Below the pieces are notes generated by a model that worked only from the letters and a program-made list of their open reading frames with translations, ran no database searches and was not told the DNA's origin. DNA of 5,882 bases from Smithella sp. D17 (GTDB lineage Bacteria; Desulfobacterota; Syntrophia; Syntrophales; Smithellaceae): the NCBI GenBank assembly GCA_000753945.1, contig JQOA01000045.1, forward strand, positions 1 to 5,882, in the 5' to 3' direction. The stretch's first letter is position 1; each line of letters starts with the position of its first letter. The position numbers and the translations under genes are program-made. Shown here in pieces: positions 1-5,882 of this stretch.

Positions 1-14
1 TGGGAAGGATAAAA

Positions 15-21
15 AAGGAAG
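15..21 (+). promoter_or_regulatory. Ribosome binding site of alaS
   Basis: The purine run AAGGAAG ends 6 bases before ATG 28. This spacing favours ATG 28 over the TTG directly in front of it at 25. The promoter must lie upstream of the window, because only 14 bases precede this site. Confidence 0.7.
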
Positions 22-27
22 ATATTG

Positions 28-2670
28 ATGGCGAAGACCGGGAATGAAATAAGGGAAAGTTTTTTAAAATATTTTGAAAGCAAGGGGCATGCAAAGGTGG
101 CGAGTTCGTCGCTGATTCCCAAGGATGACCCCACACTGCTTTTCACCAACGCGGGCATGGTGCAATTCAAAAATACTTTTCTGGGGCTGGAAAACAGAGG
201 CTACACCAGAGCAGCTTCCTGTCAGAAATGCGCGCGCGCCGGCGGCAAACACAACGATCTGGAAAATGTCGGCGTTACCGCCCGTCATCATACCTTTTTT
301 GAAATGCTCGGCAATTTTTCCTTCGGCGATTATTTCAAGGAAGAAGCCATCGCCTGGGCGTGGGAATATTTAATCGACGTCGTGAAACTTCCCAAAGAAA
401 AGCTCTGGATCACAATTTATGAAGACGACAATGAGGCTTTTGAAATCTGGAACAAAAAAATGAAGGTTCCCGAAGACCGCATTGTCCGCATGGGAGAAAA
501 AAGCAATTTCTGGATGATGGGCGAAACAGGCCCCTGCGGCCCCTGCTCCGAAATCCTTTATGATCAGGGTGAAGGCACCGGCTGCGGCCGTCCCGAGTGC
601 GATGTCCATTGCGACTGCGACCGTCATCTGGAAATCTGGAATCTTGTGTTCACCCAATATGACCGCGATGAAAGTGGCAAGTTAAATCCGTTAGCCAAAC
701 CCAGCATCGATACGGGCATGGGACTGGAGCGGCTCACCGCTGTTATTCAAGGCTTCAAAAGCAATTACGACACAGACCTGTTTACACCAATAATCCGTTT
801 TATGGAGAAAATCTCCGGGAAGACTTACGGTAAGAACGCCGAAAATGATGTTTCCATCAGGGTTGTTGCCGATCACAGCCGCGCGTTAACTTTTCTTATC
901 GGCGACGGAATTACGCCAAGCAATGAGGGCCGTGGTTACGTGTTGAGGAGAATTCTGCGCCGCGCCGCGCGTCATGGAAAAATGCTCGGCATCAACAAAC
1001 CATTTTTAAACGAAAGCGCTCAGGTCGTAATCGACATGATGAAGGGCGTTTATCCCGATCTCGTCGAGAAGGCATCTTTCATTACCAAAATGATTTTGAA
1101 TGAAGAACAGCGTTTCATGGAAACGCTCGACGCTGGGCTACGCATTCTGAACGAAGAAACAGCCACGCTGAAGAAAACAGGCCAGTCAGTTCTTCCCGGC
1201 ACGTTGGTTTTCAAACTCTACGATACTTACGGATTCCCCACAGATTTAACCGCGGATATCGTCAAACGCGACGGTTTTACTCTGGATAATGACGGATTTG
1301 AAAAAGAGATGGAACAACAGCGCGAACGCGCGCGCGGAGCGTGGAAAGGAAGCGGCGAAGAAGCAATCGCCGAATGCTATCTTAAAGCTTCGAGTTCGGG
1401 AATTGCCTCTGAATTCTGCGGCTATGAAACGACCAACAAAGAAAACGTCAAAGTAACGGCAATATTTGTAGACGGCAAACCGGCAGACTTAGCACGCGAA
1501 GGCCAGCAAGCTGAAATCGTTTTGGATACTACCCCTTTTTATGGGGAATCAGGTGGACAGGCAGGTGACACAGGTTTTCTTGATGGTGCCGGATTTAACT
1601 TTAAGGTTAATGACTCTAAAAAACCCGTGGAAAATTTTATCGTCCACAAAGGCATTGTCTTAAAAGGTGAGATTAAAGTCGGCGCAAAAGCAAAGTTGAT
1701 TGTTGACGAGGAAAGACGCAAAGACATCGCCGCCAATCATTCCGGCACGCACATTCTGCAGGCGGCGCTCAAAGCCGTGCTGGGAGATCATATCAAGCAA
1801 TCAGGATCTCAAGTTAATGAGGAGGGATTGCGTTTCGACTTCACCCACTTTTCCAAAATCAGCGATGAGGAAATGAAGAGAATTGAAGCAATCGCCAATG
1901 ACATGATTCGCAAGAATGTTGACGTGAAAACTGAAGTCTGCGCGCTGGAAGACGCGCTCAAAACCGGCGCGACAGCCGTGTTTGATGAAAAATACGGCGC
2001 GACCGTGCGCATCGTGAAAATGGGCGAAATGAGCATGGAACTTTGCGGCGGTACGCATGTCAAGCGCACCGGTGACATCGGATTTTTAAAAGTTGTCCAT
2101 GAATCGGCAATTGCCGCGGGTGTGCGCCGAATCGAAGCAGTCACCGGCAGGGAAGCCCTCGCACACGCACAGAAGGCGGAAGAAGAATTAAAACGCACGG
2201 CGGGATTATTCAAGGCCGGTCAGATGGAAGTTTATGACCGCACCGAAAAAATACTCAAGCATACAAAGGAACTGGAAAAAGAAATCGAGGCGCTAAAAGG
2301 AAAACTTGCCGCCAAGGATTCCGGCGACCTGATAAATCAGATAAAGGAAATAAATGGAGTCAAAGTACTGGCGGTTGAAGTGAGCATTAGCGATGCCAAG
2401 ACACTGCGCGACTTCGGCGATAAGCTGCGCGATAGGCTGGCATCCGGCATTATCCTTCTGGGCAGCAAGGCCGGTGAAAAGGTAATGCTGCTGTGCATGG
2501 TAACGAAGGATTTAGCCGGAAAATATCACGCTGGGAATATTATCAAGGAACTGGCACCATTGGTCGGCGGAAGCGGCGGCGGCCGTCCCGATATGGCTCA
2601 GGCCGGCGGAACCCAGCCGGAAAATTTAGGAAAAGTTTTCCTGGCTTTAGAAAAAATATTGGTTAAATAG
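28..2670 (+). CDS. alaS: Alanyl-tRNA synthetase
   Basis: This enzyme charges tRNA-Ala with alanine in the cytoplasm and clears mischarged Ser or Gly with its own editing domain. The 880-aa product has the usual full length. The class II catalytic core is at the N-terminus: the SSSLIP/FTNAGM region is followed by the RAASCQKCARAGGKHNDLEN stretch (R61-N80, motif 2 area) and GLERL (232-236, motif 3). The editing domain carries the zinc-type ligands HSGTH (H571, H575) and CGGTH (C673, H677). A charged coiled-coil-like stretch lies at about 715-770. The C-terminal DHHA1-type domain ends with the glycine-rich GGSGGGRP motif (847-854). I chose ATG 28 over TTG 25 because AGGAAG lies 6 bases upstream and because MAKTGNEIR is a normal AlaRS beginning. 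No frameshift or missing key residue was seen. It is the only housekeeping gene in the window and marks the chromosomal side of the restriction-modification insert. Confidence 0.99.
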   Translation: MAKTGNEIRESFLKYFESKGHAKVASSSLIPKDDPTLLFTNAGMVQFKNTFLGLENRGYTRAASCQKCARAGGKHNDLENVGVTARHHTFFEMLGNFSFGDYFKEEAIAWAWEYLIDVVKLPKEKLWITIYEDDNEAFEIWNKKMKVPEDRIVRMGEKSNFWMMGETGPCGPCSEILYDQGEGTGCGRPECDVHCDCDRHLEIWNLVFTQYDRDESGKLNPLAKPSIDTGMGLERLTAVIQGFKSNYDTDLFTPIIRFMEKISGKTYGKNAENDVSIRVVADHSRALTFLIGDGITPSNEGRGYVLRRILRRAARHGKMLGINKPFLNESAQVVIDMMKGVYPDLVEKASFITKMILNEEQRFMETLDAGLRILNEETATLKKTGQSVLPGTLVFKLYDTYGFPTDLTADIVKRDGFTLDNDGFEKEMEQQRERARGAWKGSGEEAIAECYLKASSSGIASEFCGYETTNKENVKVTAIFVDGKPADLAREGQQAEIVLDTTPFYGESGGQAGDTGFLDGAGFNFKVNDSKKPVENFIVHKGIVLKGEIKVGAKAKLIVDEERRKDIAANHSGTHILQAALKAVLGDHIKQSGSQVNEEGLRFDFTHFSKISDEEMKRIEAIANDMIRKNVDVKTEVCALEDALKTGATAVFDEKYGATVRIVKMGEMSMELCGGTHVKRTGDIGFLKVVHESAIAAGVRRIEAVTGREALAHAQKAEEELKRTAGLFKAGQMEVYDRTEKILKHTKELEKEIEALKGKLAAKDSGDLINQIKEINGVKVLAVEVSISDAKTLRDFGDKLRDRLASGIILLGSKAGEKVMLLCMVTKDLAGKYHAGNIIKELAPLVGGSGGGRPDMAQAGGTQPENLGKVFLALEKILVK

Positions 2671-2724
2671 ATAACAGCACAACCTTTTAGATTGACTTAT
2701 ATCTGAACAATAGAAGAAGTAGCT

Positions 2725-4245
2725 ATGACGCTTGAATCTTTAAATATGTTAGATCATGTCCGTCAATCATTTAACGCTGTGACGAGCAGAACTGATCGTT
2801 CGGAGATTGGTCAATTCCTCACTCCTGCCTCAATCGCCGATTTCATGTCGTCTTTGTTTGAAGCCAAAACAAAAGAAGTTAAAATTCTTGACCCCGGCGC
2901 AGGAGCAGGCGTTTTATTTGCTGCTTGTGTGGACAAAATACTTTCACAGAAAAAACTACCTGCTTCTATAGAGGTCGTTGCTTATGAGACAGACAGGGTT
3001 ATCTTACCTTATCTTCAAGAAACAATGCATCAGTGTGCAGAGCTATGCAAAGAAAATAAAGTCCTCTTCACAGGCATTATCAGAGAGGATGATTTTATTG
3101 CTTCCGCAATATCCGAAACGGAAGAATCACTTTTTTCCGTTCCGGTTAAACGATTCACGCACGCTATCCTCAATCCGCCCTACAAAAAGATCAATGGTGA
3201 AACAGGCACAAAAACCATGCTCTATTCGGCGGGCATGGAAGTGGCAAATCTTTACGCCGCTTTTGTGTGGCTGTCCGTGCGCTTACTTGAACCGGATGGG
3301 CAGATAGTCGCCATTACACCGCGAAGTTTTTGTAACGGGCCTTATTTTAAAAAATTCCGTGTTGCTTTTCTGGATATGTTGAATCTCAAGCACGTTCACG
3401 TGTTTGCCGCACGCAACAAAGCTTTTGGCGATGATAATGTTTTGCAGGAGAATATTATTTATTACGCCATACGAAACAACAAGAAGCCTAACAAGGTTGT
3501 CGTTTCAGCATCGGAAAGCGACGATTTCAATAACGCCAACACTCTGACCATCCCTTATAATCAAATTGTGCATTCCGATGATCGTGATTTTTTTATTCAT
3601 CTCGGAATTGATGACAGCACAATAAATATTATGAATCGAATGCAGTGTTTCACTTCGACACTGGATAAGCTGAATTTATGTGTTTCTACCGGACGAACTG
3701 TGGATTTCAGAGCAAAGGAATATCTGCGTAAGAATTCACAAGAAAACACTGCACCGCTAATATATCCTTGTCATTTTCATGAAGGCTTTATTAACTGGCC
3801 TCTAGAATCAGGGAAAAAACCCAATGCCATCATTACTTCGCCTGAGACATCAGAGCTTTTTTTAGAAAAGGGTTATTACGTTCTAATTAAAAGATTTTCC
3901 TCAAAAGAGCAGAAACGTCGTCTTATGGCGGCAATATATGATCCTTCAAGAATTGATGCACCTCTTGTGAGCTTTGAAAATCACGTTAATTTTTTTCATC
4001 GGAATGACAAAGGCTTACCTGAAAAACTGGCAAAAGGAATTGCCCTCTACCTTAATTCCTCAATTGTTGATCAGTATTTTAGACTATTCAGCGGTCACAC
4101 GCAGGTTAACGCCACAGATTTGCGTAAAATTCCCTACCCCACCGAAAAACAGCTTATAAGATTTAGTGATTACGTACGAGAACGAATGCCGGACCAGCAG
4201 ACTATCGACGACATCATAGAAAAGGAGTGTGGAAATCGTGCCTAA
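2725..4245 (+). CDS. Type II N6-adenine DNA methyltransferase, BsuBI/PstI type (predicted CTGCAG)
   Basis: This is the modification enzyme of the operon. It is predicted to transfer a methyl group from S-adenosylmethionine to adenine in the target site, protecting host DNA from the neighbouring endonuclease. Motifs occur in the order X-I-IV typical of gamma-class adenine methyltransferases: GQFLTP (29-34, motif X), DPGAGAG (56-62, SAM-binding motif I), YETD (87-90, acidic motif II), DDF (122-124, motif III) and NPPY (150-153, catalytic motif IV). The C-terminal half (about 250-506) should hold the target-recognition domain. It contains the FSGHTQVNATDLRKIPYP stretch seen near the end of many Eco57I/PstI-like enzymes. 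At 506 aa it is close to M.PstI and M.BsuBI (both about 500 aa). The CTGCAG specificity is inferred mainly from the partner endonuclease. The start at 2725 has only a weak AGAAG site, and ATG 2746 is a poorer alternative. The gene looks intact and more AT-rich than alaS. Confidence 0.94.
   Translation: MTLESLNMLDHVRQSFNAVTSRTDRSEIGQFLTPASIADFMSSLFEAKTKEVKILDPGAGAGVLFAACVDKILSQKKLPASIEVVAYETDRVILPYLQETMHQCAELCKENKVLFTGIIREDDFIASAISETEESLFSVPVKRFTHAILNPPYKKINGETGTKTMLYSAGMEVANLYAAFVWLSVRLLEPDGQIVAITPRSFCNGPYFKKFRVAFLDMLNLKHVHVFAARNKAFGDDNVLQENIIYYAIRNNKKPNKVVVSASESDDFNNANTLTIPYNQIVHSDDRDFFIHLGIDDSTINIMNRMQCFTSTLDKLNLCVSTGRTVDFRAKEYLRKNSQENTAPLIYPCHFHEGFINWPLESGKKPNAIITSPETSELFLEKGYYVLIKRFSSKEQKRRLMAAIYDPSRIDAPLVSFENHVNFFHRNDKGLPEKLAKGIALYLNSSIVDQYFRLFSGHTQVNATDLRKIPYPTEKQLIRFSDYVRERMPDQQTIDDIIEKECGNRA
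4222..4227 (+). promoter_or_regulatory. Ribosome binding site inside the methyltransferase gene, deciding the endonuclease start
   Basis: AAGGAG sits within the last codons of the methyltransferase gene. It is 10 bases before GTG 4238 but only 1 base before GTG 4229, so 4238 is the workable start. Its position just before the methyltransferase stop suggests that endonuclease translation is coupled to, or follows, that of the methyltransferase. Confidence 0.75.
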
Positions 4246-5206
4246 AAAAGTAAACAAGAAAAAAGCTGAACAGAAAATTCAAAACGCGCTGAAAATACTT
4301 AATGACTTGGGCATGCCCAGACAGCAATTAAATGAACGATCAGCATTGACACTCCTATCCTTGTTGGGCGTCAAACCTGAAAGTAAATGGGAAAATGCAG
4401 GCAACCCTCTGATGGGTATTACACCCATGATGGATTTCTTTTTCGAATATTACGGGAAAAAATATGCGCCTAACACCCGAGAAACTGTTCGCCGCCAAAC
4501 GGTTCACCAATTTCTGCAAGCTGCATTGATTGTCGCCAATCCCGATAAGTCTTCCCGGCCTACCAACAGTCCCAAAGCTGTTTATCAGATTGAACCAGCA
4601 GCTTTAAAATTATTAAAGAGTTTCGGCAAACCGGATTGGAAAGAAAAACTCAAAAAATATCTGAGCTCTGTAAAAACGCTTACAAAGCTTTATGCACGGG
4701 AAAGAGAGATGCAGCGATTGCCTATCAAGCTCGCAGATGGTCAGGAAATCAAACTTTCTCCTGGCGGACAAAATGTTCTGGTCAAGAAAGTTGTTGAAGA
4801 TTTCTGCGCCCTTTTTACTCCCGGCGGTCAAATTATATATGTCGGTGATACTCAATTAAAATGGTCATTTTACGATAAAAAGGCTCTGGCAAAGCTGGGC
4901 ATTATCATTGAAGAACACGGCAAAATGCCGGATGTCGTTGTAAATCACATAAAAAAGAATTGGCTTTTGCTGATTGAAGCTGTGACCAGTCATGGCCCTG
5001 TTAATCCAAAACGGCGGCAGGAATTAAAGAAATTATTTGCCGGTTCGTCTGCCGGATTGGTTTTTGTAACGGCTTTCATTGACCGTCATGCCATGCTGAA
5101 ATATCTTCATGACATTTCATGGGAAACAGAGGTTTGGGTTGCCGAGTCTCCGACACATTTAATCCACTTCAATGGCGAGCGTTTCCTCGGACCATATGAG
5201 GATTAA
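4238..5206 (+). CDS. Type II restriction endonuclease, BsuBI/PstI family (predicted CTGCAG)
   Basis: This nuclease is predicted to cut unmethylated CTGCAG in incoming DNA. The 322-aa product matches the length of R.PstI (326 aa) and R.BsuBI (316 aa), and the resemblance runs end to end. An N-terminal helical domain (about 1-165) includes PNTRETVRRQTVHQF (78-92), a family hallmark. The C-terminal PD-(D/E)XK-type nuclease domain includes KMPDVVV (P231, D232) and LLLIEAVTSHGP (E247). WETEVW (295-300) and HFNGERFLGP (310-319) follow near the C-terminus. The catalytic core reads PD...E-A-V, so the usual lysine of ExK is absent at position 249. From memory R.PstI has the same EAVTSHGP stretch, so this looks like a family trait and not damage. 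The start is GTG 4238, placed by the AAGGAG upstream; GTG 4229 would add three residues. The gene overlaps the methyltransferase gene by 8 bases. No controller-protein gene accompanies the pair. Confidence 0.96.
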   Translation: MPKKVNKKKAEQKIQNALKILNDLGMPRQQLNERSALTLLSLLGVKPESKWENAGNPLMGITPMMDFFFEYYGKKYAPNTRETVRRQTVHQFLQAALIVANPDKSSRPTNSPKAVYQIEPAALKLLKSFGKPDWKEKLKKYLSSVKTLTKLYAREREMQRLPIKLADGQEIKLSPGGQNVLVKKVVEDFCALFTPGGQIIYVGDTQLKWSFYDKKALAKLGIIIEEHGKMPDVVVNHIKKNWLLLIEAVTSHGPVNPKRRQELKKLFAGSSAGLVFVTAFIDRHAMLKYLHDISWETEVWVAESPTHLIHFNGERFLGPYED

Positions 5207-5222
5207 TGTAAATAAATCCTGG

Positions 5223-5252
5223 ATTCCGTATCGCGCTTCGCTTGTACGGAAT
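5223..5252. repeat. Palindromic element, possible dispersed repeat or weak terminator
   Basis: The arms ATTCCGTA (5223-5230) and TACGGAAT (5245-5252) are perfect complements around a 14-base loop. The loop holds a small GCG/CGC stem at 5233-5235 and 5239-5241. The surrounding text, GGATTCC ... GGAATGAC, resembles short palindromic repeats scattered through many proteobacterial genomes. Only one copy is visible here, so repetition cannot be shown. It lies 16 bases after the endonuclease stop and could limit read-through, but no T-run follows, so it is not a classic intrinsic terminator. Confidence 0.5.
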
Positions 5253-5271
5253 GACAAGAAAAGTAATTAAT

Positions 5272-5717
5272 ATGGTTATTTCCATCATCCTTGCCCATCC
5301 TGACTCTAGAAGCTTTAATCATGCTATAGCGCACACAGCGGTTGACACGATAAAAGCAAACGGGCACAAAGTCTTTTTTCATGACCTTTATCAGGAAAAA
5401 TTCGATCCTCTGCTCCCGGCAAAAGAAATAAACGAAGACGCCAAAGTGCCCGCTAAAATAAAAAAGCATTGCGAAGAAATCGCGGCGGCAGATGGAATAG
5501 TGATTGTTCATCCAACACAGAGACCCAAAGAGAAAAAGATGTTTTCGGCGATCCGCTGGAAACAATTTGGAAGAATTGCATCTTCGATCTTTGCGGTGTC
5601 ACCAATTTTCACCGCCGGATGTTCAATGTCATCGTCACCAGTACGGATAAACAGCGCAAAAAATGGTTGGATTCAGTTACAAAGGATATTAATAAATTAT
5701 TTCCCCAGATTCGATAA
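5272..5717 (+). pseudogene. Broken NAD(P)H:quinone reductase-like flavoprotein gene
   Basis: The intact relatives (flavodoxin-fold NAD(P)H dehydrogenase/quinone reductases of about 190-200 aa) bind FMN or FAD and reduce quinones with two electrons. The N-terminal part from ATG 5272 is well preserved: MVISIILAHPDSRSFNHAIA, then FHDLYQEKFDPLLPAKEI and ADGIVIVHP, reaching about residue 81 (5514). The family next expects NWWG..P..LKGW.DR and a further stretch to the NTSNT region. None of this is present. Instead the text jumps, in a different frame, to SNTETQREKDVFGDPLE (from 5511) and continues through WKNCIFDLCGV.NFHRRMF to LFPQIR and TAA 5715-5717. About 50 codons are therefore missing, and the two halves are out of frame. 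The first frame runs on as unrelated sequence to TAA 5752-5754. The product would lack the central cofactor and active-site region, so I call it non-functional. The ATG has only a weak purine-rich site upstream; TTG 5242 falls in the palindrome and is unlikely. Confidence 0.87.
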
Positions 5718-5742
5718 TCGGCTAAAGTTTTCTACAAATTTT

Positions 5743-5749
5743 AAGGAGG
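5743..5749 (+). promoter_or_regulatory. Strong Shine-Dalgarno site before a lost start codon
   Basis: AAGGAGG is a perfect Shine-Dalgarno sequence. It is 8 bases before ATA 5758, exactly where an ATG would be expected for the OsmC-like reading frame. It supports the idea that a real gene once began there and that its start codon has changed. Confidence 0.65.
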
Positions 5750-5757
5750 CATAAGTT

Positions 5758-5853
5758 ATAGAATCAATATTCAACGTTACCTTTGACGGCAATAAAAAAG
5801 TATCGGCACATTTTCGTGACTTTACGGTTCATACAGACCAGCCGCTAGTGTGA
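5758..5853 (+). pseudogene. OsmC-like gene remnant (5' part, no start codon, early stop)
   Basis: The frame encodes IESIFNVTFDGNKKVSAHF followed by RDFTVHTDQPLV and then TGA at 5851-5853. This resembles the first about 30 residues of OsmC/YhfA-like proteins, a family of small thiol-dependent peroxide-detoxifying enzymes and relatives. In these, a V.F.GNK.V.A......T.TDQP segment is followed by a glycine-rich GG.GSAP.PFDLFLAS region. That region is not found after the stop in any forward frame up to the window end. The start position reads ATA; the frame has a TAA at 5752-5754 and no ATG, GTG or TTG before GTG 5848. With a bad start, an early stop and lost continuation, the stretch looks dead. 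The match is short and from memory, so the family name is likely but not certain. It follows the broken flavoprotein gene by 40 bases and may have been in the same operon. Confidence 0.65.
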
Positions 5854-5854
5854 T

Positions 5855-5865
5855 GTTACAGTAAC
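5855..5865. repeat. Short perfect palindrome at the point where OsmC similarity ends
   Basis: GTTAC, a single A, then GTAAC form a perfect inverted repeat two bases after the TGA that ends the OsmC-like frame. An outer GCCG (5841-5844) also pairs with CGGC (5865-5868), sharing one base. It could mark a rearrangement junction or the end of an insertion, but 11 bases is short enough for chance, and the window stops at 5882. Confidence 0.25.
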
Positions 5866-5882
5866 GGCTTTACAATGGGCGA

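Noticed and set aside
1756..1761. CTGCAG site in alaS as a special regulatory target
   Set aside because: About one such site is expected by chance in a window of this size, and it falls in the conserved HILQAA codons.
1809..2213. Open frame of 134 codons on the minus strand within alaS
   Set aside because: Serine-rich antisense shadow of the conserved alaS editing domain, with no motif of its own.
2671..2724. Possible methyltransferase promoter (TTGACT at 2692-2697, TATATC at 2698-2703)
   Set aside because: The two hexamers abut instead of being about 17 bases apart, and neither has a convincing partner at the right distance.
4229..4231. GTG 4229 as the endonuclease start
   Set aside because: It is 1 base from the AAGGAG site, too close for initiation; GTG 4238 has workable spacing.
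2725..5206. Type IIG fusion or a BREX/DISARM-like larger defence system
   Set aside because: Methyltransferase and endonuclease are separate proteins of BsuBI/PstI size, and no helicase, ATPase, phosphatase or PLD gene is nearby in the window.
5207..5271. Target-site duplication flanking the restriction-modification operon
   Set aside because: Comparing this spacer with 2671-2724 by eye showed no convincing direct repeat.
5203..5565. Open frame of 120 codons on the minus strand
   Set aside because: It lies opposite the well-recognised flavoprotein remnant, shows no family motif, and is cysteine- and phenylalanine-rich as expected for an antisense shadow.

Overview
The window holds three intact genes and two broken ones, all reading on the + strand. 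The order is alaS, an N6-adenine DNA methyltransferase gene, a BsuBI/PstI-family restriction endonuclease gene, a wrecked quinone-reductase-like flavoprotein gene, and the first part of a dead OsmC-like gene that runs to the window edge. No tRNA, rRNA, CRISPR array, transposase or integrase was seen. The host is a bacterium of medium GC with strong AGGAG-type ribosome binding sites. The flavin-reductase and OsmC sequences and a GGATTCC-type palindromic repeat resemble what I know from Desulfobacterota (Syntrophales-like), but that placement is an inference and a weak one.

Positions 28-2670 are a complete housekeeping alanyl-tRNA synthetase gene. Only 54 bases later, with no recognisable terminator between, comes a two-gene restriction-modification operon. 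The methyltransferase (2725-4245, 506 aa) and the endonuclease (best start GTG 4238, end 5206, 322 aa) overlap by 8 bases. The endonuclease has its own AAGGAG site inside the 3' end of the methyltransferase gene. Both lengths and the endonuclease sequence fit the BsuBI/PstI type II systems, which recognise CTGCAG. I therefore predict that the methyltransferase marks the adenine of CTGCAG and the endonuclease cuts unmodified copies, giving defence against phage and foreign DNA. By eye the operon is more AT-rich than alaS, as expected for a transferred cassette.

Downstream of the endonuclease lies a short AT-rich spacer with an imperfectly flanked 8-bp palindrome (5223-5252). It is probably a dispersed repeat and may also act as a weak terminator. 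Next is a NAD(P)H:quinone reductase-like flavoprotein gene that lost about 50 codons from its middle in an out-of-frame deletion near 5511, so its two halves are in different frames. After a perfect Shine-Dalgarno sequence follows an OsmC-like coding stretch whose start codon reads ATA and which meets a TGA after 31 codons. This end of the window looks like decaying DNA next to the restriction-modification cassette.

I see no undescribed system. The restriction-modification operon belongs to a known family. The less usual points are its tight overlap, its position directly behind alaS, and the two neighbouring redox genes that are both inactivated.
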